NCBI GenBank assembly: GCA_031265015.1
Contig: JAISDG010000098.1
Span: 1-6,278, forward strand
Direction: 5' to 3'
From: Spirochaetaceae bacterium
Lineage (GTDB): Bacteria; Spirochaetota; Spirochaetia; Treponematales; Breznakiellaceae
DNA length: 6,278 bases
Each line of letters begins with the position of its first letter. Positions within the stretch are counted from its first letter, which is position 1. Both the position numbers and the translations under genes were made by a program. The notes beneath the pieces are model-generated. The model saw nothing but the letters and a program-made list of their open reading frames with translations. It had not been told where the DNA came from and made no database searches. Positions 1-4,482 of this stretch are shown here, in pieces.

Positions 1-141
1 TTGGGGAAGGTAAAAATGGTGTACTTCTTTGGCAAAGACGCCTGCCGCCTCTGGCACGAAATACCAAAACTGGCCCTTTATCCCGCAAAAAGTGTTACCC
101 ATTTTGCCGCCCGCGGTAACGCCTTTCAACAAAACATCCAT
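1..141 (-). CDS. possible N-terminus of an unrecognised minus-strand protein, cut by the left edge
   Basis: Reading the minus strand from an ATG at 141, the frame stays open for 47 codons to the window edge and begins MDVLLKGVTAGGKMGNTF. The frame is closed by an in-frame TGA a few codons upstream, and there is no convincing Shine-Dalgarno sequence, so the start is weak. About 40% of the codons begin with G, as in real genes. The plus strand is also open in the same codon register (1-198, ending with TAA), and its first-position G content is lower. I cannot tell from this fragment which strand, if either, is coding. I recognise no family or motif in either translation. It could equally be a degenerate remnant bordering the repeat-rich region to its right. 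Confidence 0.25.
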   Translation of the reverse strand, partial: MDVLLKGVTAGGKMGNTFCGIKGQFWYFVPEAAGVFAKEVHHFYLPQ

Positions 142-177
142 GCCGAACTGGAGATAGTCAAACCTTCAAACAGGGCA

Positions 178-209
178 GGCGCCCGGTCCAATGGGTAAAA
201 CCGGGCGCC
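178..209. other. GC-rich stem-loop
   Basis: A perfect 10-bp inverted repeat (GGCGCCCGGT at 178-187, ACCGGGCGCC at 200-209) encloses a 12-nt loop. A TTTT run lies at 217-220 on the plus strand, but GC-rich sequence separates it from the stem, so this is not a textbook Rho-independent terminator. It lies where a plus-strand gene from the left would end (TAA at 196-198, in the loop) and upstream of the possible minus-strand start at 141. Its role is unresolved. Confidence 0.4.
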
Positions 210-260
210 CGGCGCCGTTTTCGCGGGCCGTCCCGTACATGAAGGCCTGTGGTTGTATTT

Positions 261-365
261 CGAATTCAAAACAACCACGGACAGAACGGACAGAACGGAC
301 TTTTTGTTTCAAGCCTCTTTTGTCCGTGTTGTCTGTGAGGTCGAACCGGAGCTTCGTTGTGGTTG
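261..365. repeat. AACCACGGAC-type dispersed repeat, partly inverted
   Basis: The plus strand carries AACCACGGAC followed by two AGAACGGAC copies (273-300). After a T-rich linker come inverted-sense matches: GTCCGTGTTGTCTGTGAGGT (322-341) and GTTGTGGTTG (356-365). The pairing is imperfect but has the same design as the hairpin at 1858-1932. The flank plus first repeat (261-282, CGAATTCAAAA then CAACCACGGAC) recurs almost exactly at 1746-1768. No gene is supported here: the open frame running through it depends on the adjoining tandem array. Confidence 0.6.
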
Positions 366-366
366 A

Positions 367-618
367 GGGGAGTTACCCGCAAGCCGCGGGGAGTTACCCG
401 CAAGGCGCGGGGAGTTACCCGCGAGCCGCGGGGAGTTACCCGCAAGGCGCGGGGAGTTACCCGCGAGCCGCGGGGAGTTACCCGCGAGCCGCGGGGAGTT
501 ACCCCCAAGCCGCGGGGAGTTACCCCCAAGGCGCGGGGAGTTACCCGCAGGCCGCGGGGAGTTACCCGCGAGCCGCGGGGAGTTACCCGCAGGCCGCGGG
601 GAGTTACCCGCGAGCCGC
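367..618. repeat. 21-bp tandem repeat, 12 units, each able to form a hairpin
   Basis: Twelve uninterrupted 21-bp units begin GGGGAGTTACCC and end in CGC. Variation is confined to four positions in the second half: (G/C)C(A/G)(A/G)G(C/G)CGC. The junction of neighbouring units gives CGCGGG-GAGTTA-CCCGCG, so each unit can fold into a 5-6 bp stem with the same GAGTTA loop; in units 7 and 8 (CCCCC) the stem shifts to GGGG/CCCC with loop AGTTA. Because 21 is a multiple of three and the unit lacks stops in several frames, long ORFs appear on both strands (peptide repeats such as GSYPQAA, GVTRKPR and RVTPRGS). I regard these as by-products rather than proteins. The array ends at 618 with a partial GGG followed by unique sequence. 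Confidence 0.95.
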
Positions 619-632
619 GGGTGATAGGTAAT

Positions 633-750
633 ACGTGAGGCTGTTCCAAAACTTCAGTTTTTGGAACAGCTTCCTTTAAAAACCGTAAGAGCTTGTTCCA
701 AAACCATGCGCTTTAGCGCATAGTCAATTAGTTTTGGAACAAGCTCACGT
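633..750. repeat. nested palindromic element (REP- or MITE-like)
   Basis: Four arms share the core CTGTTCCAAAA or its TTGTTCCAAAA variant. Hairpin A pairs 640-651 with 659-670 (12 bp, 7-nt loop). Hairpin B pairs 689-704 with 731-746 (16 bp, perfect), and its loop contains a further 6-bp hairpin (706-711 with 716-721, loop TTTA). The outer ends 633-652 and 731-750 are inverted copies of each other at 18 of 20 positions, framed by ACGTGAG and CTCACGT. The 118-bp element therefore has terminal inverted repeats and contains no ORF, which is the look of a REP/MITE-type element. I see no clear target-site duplication. It lies between the tandem array and the 242-codon gene. Confidence 0.75.
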
Positions 751-761
751 GTAAAAGGAAA

Positions 762-782
762 AAAAGGACCCTGCGTCCTTTT
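762..782. terminator. terminator-like hairpin upstream of the 242-codon gene
   Basis: AAAAGGAC (762-769) pairs with GTCCTTTT (775-782) around loop CCTGC. The A-run and T-run are part of the stem, so it could act in either direction. No gene is known to end here on the plus strand, so it may instead be part of the leader of the gene at 826. A second hairpin, CGCCGC (794-799) with GCGGCG (804-809), follows directly. Confidence 0.3.
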
Positions 783-812
783 ATCATAAAAACCGCCGCG
801 GACGCGGCGCAC

Positions 813-818
813 AAGGAG
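813..818 (+). promoter_or_regulatory. ribosome binding site of the 242-codon gene
   Basis: AAGGAG lies 7 nt before the ATG at 826. It is a near-consensus Shine-Dalgarno site and the main reason for choosing this start. The GC-rich hairpin at 794-809 sits just upstream and leaves the site unpaired. Confidence 0.85.
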
Positions 819-825
819 TTATAAA

Positions 826-1554
826 ATGACCCATGGTACCGATTGGCTCCCTCGCAAGCGGAGCAAAATGCTTGCGATGTCCCAGGATTGGCTCGTCATC
901 GTCACCCCTGACCAAGCCGAAGCCTGGAACATTCCCGTCACCGAGCGCGCCATGCTCAACTCGCAGACCACCATCTGCGACGGCCTCCTCAAACAGGCCC
1001 AGGGCAGCGCCCACACCCCCGTCATCACCGAACAGTGCAGAGCGGCCTTCGAAGCCCTCGAAGCCATGATGCGCGACTGGCGCTGGCGCTACTTCCTTAT
1101 CCCGCCCTTGACCAGCGCCAATCTTGTCCAGCTGCTGCTGCCGATCCCCGATGACACCCGCACCCCAATCCCCGTGCCCGTGGACCAGCCCGGCATCGAG
1201 ATCAACAAATGGGCGCCCCACACCCTGGGTTTCCGCCGCTTCACCGCCACCGACCTGGGCGGCGCCAAATCCGACTACGGCGTCCGCGTCTACTACGCCC
1301 TCACCGAAGGCGGCGTCCTGGCCCCCAACGAGGTCATCATGGCCCGCCGCTTCGCGCCCAACTTCTTCATCCTCACCTCGGTACCCCAAAGCCCCGAAGA
1401 CCTCACCTCGTCGTTCTTCACCCGCCGCGAGTACGACCTCATCGAATTCCCCCCCGAAGCCTCCGGCAAAACCTGCTACATCGCCGCCCGCTTCGAGAAC
1501 GGCAAAGGCCAGCCCGGCCCCTGGGGAACCATGATACATGCCATCGTTCCGTAA
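826..1554 (+). CDS. conserved-looking hypothetical protein, 242 aa, repeat-associated
   Basis: I do not recognise a function. The start is well supported by AAGGAG 7 nt upstream, and the gene ends in TAA. The protein has no signal peptide or membrane segment. Residues ~25-90 look helical; a proline-rich linker (PIPDDTRTPIPVPV, 106-119) follows; residues ~145-242 look beta-rich and end with YIAARFENGKGQPGPWGTMI and AIVP. From memory, this plan (PPLT, then a TPxPVP linker, then a GK-Y-x-RxEN-G-GPW-I-AIxP tail) resembles uncharacterised proteins in Spirochaetes and Bacteroidetes genomes, with a fibronectin-like C-terminal half; I could not verify this. Codons end overwhelmingly in C, unlike radA or cheX in this window, which suggests acquisition or special selection. 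That bias also creates a stop-free antisense frame. Repeat-rich DNA lies on both sides, and no partner gene is visible. Confidence 0.85.
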   Translation: MTHGTDWLPRKRSKMLAMSQDWLVIVTPDQAEAWNIPVTERAMLNSQTTICDGLLKQAQGSAHTPVITEQCRAAFEALEAMMRDWRWRYFLIPPLTSANLVQLLLPIPDDTRTPIPVPVDQPGIEINKWAPHTLGFRRFTATDLGGAKSDYGVRVYYALTEGGVLAPNEVIMARRFAPNFFILTSVPQSPEDLTSSFFTRREYDLIEFPPEASGKTCYIAARFENGKGQPGPWGTMIHAIVP

Positions 1555-1745
1555 TCCGCGAAGTTCGAAGAATTAACCACGGACCACGCGGACAACACGG
1601 ACAAGAATGAAGAGGAAGAATTCACCACGAAGTCGAAAAAGTTCATCAGCGGGGTACGAAGTGCCTCGCTTTTCTTTCTTGGTTTTGTCTTTACGAGAAA
1701 TTAAAGAAGTATAAAGAAGGAACTATGAAGCGCCCTCAGCAATTC

Positions 1746-1768
1746 CGAATTCAAAAATAACCACGGAC
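1746..1768 (+). repeat. second copy of the flank-plus-repeat sequence at 261-282
   Basis: CGAATTCAAAA followed by ATAACCACGGAC matches CGAATTCAAAA followed by CAACCACGGAC at 261-282, with a single indel/substitution. The conserved part extends outside the AACCACGGAC module into its left flank, so it is more than the generic repeat. Both copies are in the same orientation and bracket the tandem array, the palindromic element and the 242-codon gene. Confidence 0.7.
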
Positions 1769-1857
1769 CACTCGGACAACACGGACAAGAAGAAGAAGAG
1801 AAAAAATTAACCACGGAGTACGCGGAGTATCACGGAGGAAGAAAAAGAGGAAAAAGT

Positions 1858-1932
1858 AACCACAGACCACTCGGACCAACACGGATGTCTCAAACGTATT
1901 TTGTCCGTGTTGGTCTGTGTCCGTCCGTGGTT
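1858..1932. repeat. imperfect hairpin made of two opposed repeat modules
   Basis: GACCAACACGGA (1874-1885) pairs perfectly with TCCGTGTTGGTC (1904-1915) around an 18-nt loop, and AACCAC (1858-1863) can pair with GTGGTT (1927-1932) at the base. No T-run follows on the plus strand, so it is not a standard terminator. On the minus strand it lies about 120 bp beyond the radA stop and could still end or protect that transcript. Confidence 0.6.
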
Positions 1933-1985
1933 AAATATCTTCTCTTCTTCCCTTATTCAACTTCTTATACTTTTTTGACTTTTTT

Positions 1986-2037
1986 AACGGTGCGGTAAAA
2001 AAATGCCAGCTAATCTTTCAACGGTGCGGTAAAAAAT
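1986..2037. repeat. 18-bp direct repeat downstream of radA
   Basis: AACGGTGCGGT followed by an A-run and T occurs at 1986-2004 (seven A) and 2020-2037 (six A), start to start 34 bp. On the minus strand, just after the radA stop, each copy reads as a T-run followed by ACCGCACCGTT. There is no strong stem before the T-runs, so I do not call a terminator. A short duplication or a paired binding site are alternatives. Confidence 0.7.
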
Positions 2038-2050
2038 ACCCGCCGCCAGG

Positions 2051-3391
2051 TTACCGGAAAAGGTCCGTGATCGCGCTTTTTACGTCTTTAGCGGTAAAAA
2101 GGGAAAAGCCCAGCCCCGCGGCCGTCTTTTCCCGGACCCCCAGGCGGCGGACCGGCAGTACTTCCCCGGTTAAAGACAGTTCCCCGGTGATGGCTGCCTT
2201 TGACCGCAGGGGAATGTTTGTCCGGGCGGAATAGAGGGCCGCGGCCAGGGCGAGTTCCAGCCCTACTTCGTTAATCCGGATGCCCCCGGCAATGTTAACA
2301 TAAATATCATGGTCGGAAAGCCGCAGGGACAGGTGTTTTTCCAGGGACGCCGCCACCCGGGAAACCCGGCCCGTTTCAATAGAGCCGGAAAAGAAACGGC
2401 TGATAGAACCCTTGGCGGGCACGGTAAGGGCCTGGATCTCTACCAGCAGGGAACGGGATCCTTCCAGCACCGCGGCAATGGCAATCCCCGGGGGGAAGTC
2501 CCCCTCCCGGCGGACTAAAAAAAGCAGGGACGGATCCGCCACCGGCTGCAGGCCCTGGTCCCCCATGATAAAAATTCCCAGTTCGTCTACGGAGCCAAAA
2601 CGGTTCTTTACCGCCCGAAGAAAGCGGCACTCCCCGTAAGCCCCGGGGTTTCCCCCCTGTTCAAAGTACAGTACCGTATCCACCATGTGTTCCAGGGTTT
2701 TGGGTCCGGCGATAAGGCCGTCCTTGGTTACATGGGCGGCCAGAAACAGGGCCGCGTCGTGTTCCTTGACCCAGGAAATAAGTTCGTAGGAGCAAAACTT
2801 CATCTGGTTTACCGTACCCGGCGCCGGACCCGCTTCGTCGGTATGAAGGGTTTGGGCGGAGTCCGCCATGATCAGTACCGGCCTGACTTTGTCCAGGATG
2901 GGGAGTATGTCTTCAAGCCGGCCGGTACAGCAGATTTCGATACGGTCCAGCGGAGAAAGGCCCAGCCGGTCCGCCCGCATCCGTACCTGGCCGGCGGATT
3001 CTTCCCCGGAAATATAGAGGATCCGGCCCGGGGTCAGGGCCGCGGCCGCGGCCTGGAGCAGCAAGGTGGACTTGCCGATGCCCGGCTCGCCCCCCAGGAG
3101 GACCGCGGACCGTTTCATAATTCCGCCCCCCAAAACCCGGTCCAGCTCGTCTATGCCGCTTCCCGTCCGCTTCCCCTCACTGGGATCCACCGACGACAGC
3201 GGAAAAGGGCCGGCCGTGCCGCTGAAACGGCCCGCTTCGCCGGAACGGCCTTCCGCGGCGGCCCGGCGCGGCCCGGCGGCGGTTTCGGTAAGGGTGTTCC
3301 ATTCCCCGCATTCGGGACAGCGTCCCAGCCACTTTGGTTCTTCATGGCCGCAGGAAGCGCATTTAAAGATAAGGGCTTTTGTCTTTTTCAC
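2051..3391 (-). CDS. radA: DNA repair protein RadA (RecA-like branch-migration ATPase)
   Basis: RadA/Sms is a RecA-related helicase-like ATPase that drives branch migration of recombination intermediates in DNA repair, acting in the cytoplasm on DNA. The 446-aa product has every family landmark in order: a four-cysteine zinc finger (C11, C14, C25, C28), Walker A GEPGIGKST (101-109), a Walker B-like strand ending at D177, the RadA signature KNRFG (262-266), and a C-terminal Lon-protease-like domain (about 300-446) containing GGIRINEVGLELALA. Length matches the family norm (~450). The linker after the zinc finger (about 38-65) is rich in Ala, Gly and Arg. The start is GTG at 3391-3389; its first two bases precede and overlap the cheX TGA (GTGA), implying translational coupling to cheX rather than its own strong ribosome binding site. 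Confidence 0.97.
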   Translation of the reverse strand: MKKTKALIFKCASCGHEEPKWLGRCPECGEWNTLTETAAGPRRAAAEGRSGEAGRFSGTAGPFPLSSVDPSEGKRTGSGIDELDRVLGGGIMKRSAVLLGGEPGIGKSTLLLQAAAAALTPGRILYISGEESAGQVRMRADRLGLSPLDRIEICCTGRLEDILPILDKVRPVLIMADSAQTLHTDEAGPAPGTVNQMKFCSYELISWVKEHDAALFLAAHVTKDGLIAGPKTLEHMVDTVLYFEQGGNPGAYGECRFLRAVKNRFGSVDELGIFIMGDQGLQPVADPSLLFLVRREGDFPPGIAIAAVLEGSRSLLVEIQALTVPAKGSISRFFSGSIETGRVSRVAASLEKHLSLRLSDHDIYVNIAGGIRINEVGLELALAAALYSARTNIPLRSKAAITGELSLTGEVLPVRRLGVREKTAAGLGFSLFTAKDVKSAITDLFR

Positions 3392-3858
3392 CTGGTTTCA
3401 TCTATATTGATCGACAGGCAAATGATTTCATTGTCAAAGATCTTAAAGGGGATGCAGAGCAGCCTGGTTCTTTCGTCGGGGATAACAATACTGTGGGCTT
3501 TACCGTGGACTACCTTGGGCAGCGAAATGGTAATCCTGAACATATCCTCCAGGTTCAGCTTAACATTTCCCGCGATAATGTTAACCAGTTCCCCTATCGC
3601 GTCGGTCATGTCGGAATGGGAGACGTTTTCCGCGGTCCCGGTTAAATAGCCGGTAATTTTTGAGGCGGTAGAGTACTTCATGGAAATGGCTACCAGGCCC
3701 CTGACTTCTCCCGTAAGGGCAATAAGAGCCGATACATCCCAGTTTAGAAAAGCTTCTTTATTGATAAAGTAGGCTCTGTCGGGGGTGATCTCGCACTGGA
3801 GCATATCTTTAAAAACAGTTGACGTGACCTGGATAAAGGGCTGGATATACTGCTCCAT
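3388..3858 (-). CDS. cheX: CheX-type CheY-P phosphatase / chemotaxis protein
   Basis: CheX proteins dephosphorylate the response regulator CheY-P in the cytoplasm and so end the chemotaxis signal; in spirochaetes they take the place of CheZ. From the ATG at 3858 the product is 156 aa. It contains the phosphatase helix AIGELVNIIAGN with the ExxN pair E90 and N93 (this numbering), and the usual CheX opening MEQYIQPFIQ. An in-frame TTG at 3894 would add 12 residues (MFICTNSVYFIN); I prefer the ATG because it matches the family start, although neither has a good Shine-Dalgarno site. Only one ExxN motif is visible, as in CheX and unlike most CheC proteins. The 3' end overlaps radA by 4 nt. No other chemotaxis gene is in the window, so the partner CheY must be elsewhere. 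Confidence 0.88.
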   Translation of the reverse strand: MEQYIQPFIQVTSTVFKDMLQCEITPDRAYFINKEAFLNWDVSALIALTGEVRGLVAISMKYSTASKITGYLTGTAENVSHSDMTDAIGELVNIIAGNVKLNLEDMFRITISLPKVVHGKAHSIVIPDERTRLLCIPFKIFDNEIICLSINIDETR

Positions 3859-3866
3859 ATTAATGA

Positions 3867-3894
3867 AATATACACTATTTGTACAAATAAACAA
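3867..3894 (-). promoter_or_regulatory. possible cheX-radA promoter
   Basis: On the minus strand TTGTTT (3894-3889) and TATATT (3872-3867) are separated by 16 nt. If used, transcription would start about at the cheX ATG, giving a leaderless or very short-leader mRNA, which fits the lack of a Shine-Dalgarno site. AT-richness alone could produce this match, so the call is weak. Confidence 0.25.
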
Positions 3895-3976
3895 GTGGGG
3901 AAGTGGGGAACAAAACGGGCCCTCGGATACCGGGTATACGATACGCGTCTTGAAACCTAAGGATGTATTTTTTTTC

Positions 3977-4005
3977 TTGACAATCCTCTACCCGGAGAGT
4001 ATTAT
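3977..4005 (+). promoter_or_regulatory. sigma70-type promoter of the metal-resistance operon
   Basis: A perfect -35 hexamer TTGACA (3977-3982), an optimal 17-nt spacer and TATTAT as -10 (4000-4005) predict transcription from about 4012. The -10 overlaps the left end of the palindromic operator, so a bound repressor would block RNA polymerase. Such a strong promoter fits an operon kept off by a dedicated repressor. Confidence 0.85.
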
Positions 4006-4048
4006 ATAAACAAACAGTTGAACAATCATTCAATTGTTTGTTTATATA
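4003..4048. promoter_or_regulatory. palindromic operator for the ArsR/SmtB-family metal sensor
   Basis: Arms 4003-4022 and 4029-4048 are inverted copies over 20 bp with one mismatch (4017/4034), separated by CAATCA. The centre reads TGAA-CAATCA-TTCA, which matches the TGAA-N6-TTCA pattern known for SmtB/CzrA/CadC operators. It covers the -10 element, the predicted start site and the leader up to the ribosome binding site. The arms are longer than a single 12-2-12 site needs, so two dimers or an mRNA hairpin are possible. Confidence 0.88.
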
Positions 4049-4050
4049 TC

Positions 4051-4056
4051 AGGAGG
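4051..4056 (+). promoter_or_regulatory. ribosome binding site of the metal sensor gene
   Basis: AGGAGG, a consensus Shine-Dalgarno site 5 nt before the ATG at 4062. It fixes this start over the in-frame alternative at 4038, which lies inside the operator palindrome and has no such site. Confidence 0.9.
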
Positions 4057-4061
4057 CGGCC

Positions 4062-4412
4062 ATGAACCCCGGAGATTGTACTGTTACTGTTATTCATAGC
4101 GACGCGGTAGACCGGGTCAGGGGGCAGCTTCCCCGGGAAGCGCTGCTGCTGGATCTGGCGGAACTCTTTAAGGTTTTCGGGGATTCCACCCGGATACGGA
4201 TCATCGGCGCCCTGCTTCACGGGGAGCTGTGCGTCTGCGATATTGCCGCCCTTTTGGGAATGACCAAATCCGCCATCTCCCACCAGCTGCGGATCCTCCG
4301 GCAGGCAAAACTGGTCAAGTACCGGCGGGAAGGCAAGGTGGTGTTTTATTCCCTGGATGACAGCCATGTAGAGGCAATTTTCCGGCAGGGGCTTGAGCAT
4401 GTGGGCGAATAA
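4062..4412 (+). CDS. cadC: CadC/SmtB-type metal-sensing repressor (ArsR family)
   Basis: A 116-aa winged-helix repressor expected to bind the palindromic operator just upstream and to release it on binding Zn(II), Cd(II) or Pb(II). The ArsR fold is clear: FGDSTRIRIIGALL leads into the metal box ELCVCD (C57, C59), followed by recognition helix TKSAISHQLRILRQA (68-82) and the wing KYRREGKVVFYSL. Both known sensor sites appear intact. For alpha3N these are C57 and C59 plus an N-terminal C6, with H12 as a possible extra ligand. For alpha5 they are D100, H102, H113 and E116, with the spacing known for CadC and SmtB. CadC itself uses two N-terminal cysteines, so one is missing or replaced here. It is the first gene of an operon with the ATPase. 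The name cadC rests on site pattern and context; smtB or ziaR would be equally defensible. Confidence 0.93.
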   Translation: MNPGDCTVTVIHSDAVDRVRGQLPREALLLDLAELFKVFGDSTRIRIIGALLHGELCVCDIAALLGMTKSAISHQLRILRQAKLVKYRREGKVVFYSLDDSHVEAIFRQGLEHVGE

Positions 4413-4482
4413 TCCGTCCCTTGGGCGGTTTGCGCCTTCAGGGCAGGCGGGCGTTTCCGTCAAAAAGAAAAGGGGCAGCGGC

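Larger units (their letters stand above)
1575..1932. repeat. cluster of AACCACGGAC modules with purine-rich spacers
   Basis: The intergenic stretch 1555-2050 has no credible gene. It carries four plus-sense modules of about 28 bp, AACCAC(G/A)GA followed by CGGA-containing variants: 1575-1602, 1759-1786, 1809-1837 and 1858-1886, and one inverted module at 1903-1932. The spacers are purine-rich (AAGAAGAAGAG and similar), and the inverted copy is followed by the matching pyrimidine-rich tract (1939-1955), so module plus spacer was copied as a unit. The segment between about 1615 and 1745 has a diverged ACCACGAAG motif (1623-1631) and AT-rich sequence without other recognisable features. The period inside each module is about 9-10 bp (GGAC, CGGAC, ACGGAC). 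Confidence 0.75.

Noticed and set aside
367..618. CRISPR array
   Set aside because: Units are contiguous 21-bp tandem repeats with no unique spacers, and no cas genes are present.
191..649. Long ORFs with 7-residue repeats on both strands across the tandem array
   Set aside because: A 21-bp unit without stops is automatically open in several frames; there is no ribosome binding site, and the non-repeat part reads through the dispersed repeat.
784..1539. 251-codon minus-strand ORF opposite the 242-codon gene
   Set aside because: It is a mirror frame created by C-ending codons (G-starting antisense codons), with Gly/Ala/Val-rich low-complexity product and no ribosome binding site support.
2687..3649. 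320-codon plus-strand ORF opposite radA and cheX
   Set aside because: radA and cheX have intact family motifs on the other strand; this frame has no recognisable domain and spans the junction of two genes.
3893..3908. AAGTGGGG tandem doublet in the cheX-cadC intergenic region
   Set aside because: Only two 8-bp copies, with no relation to the promoters found; too little to call.
4038..4061. Upstream in-frame start for the metal sensor
   Set aside because: It lies inside the operator palindrome and lacks a Shine-Dalgarno site, whereas AGGAGG stands 5 nt before the ATG at 4062.
4439..4450. CAGGGCAGGCG shared with position 171-181
   Set aside because: An 11-bp GC-rich match without flanking similarity is compatible with chance.
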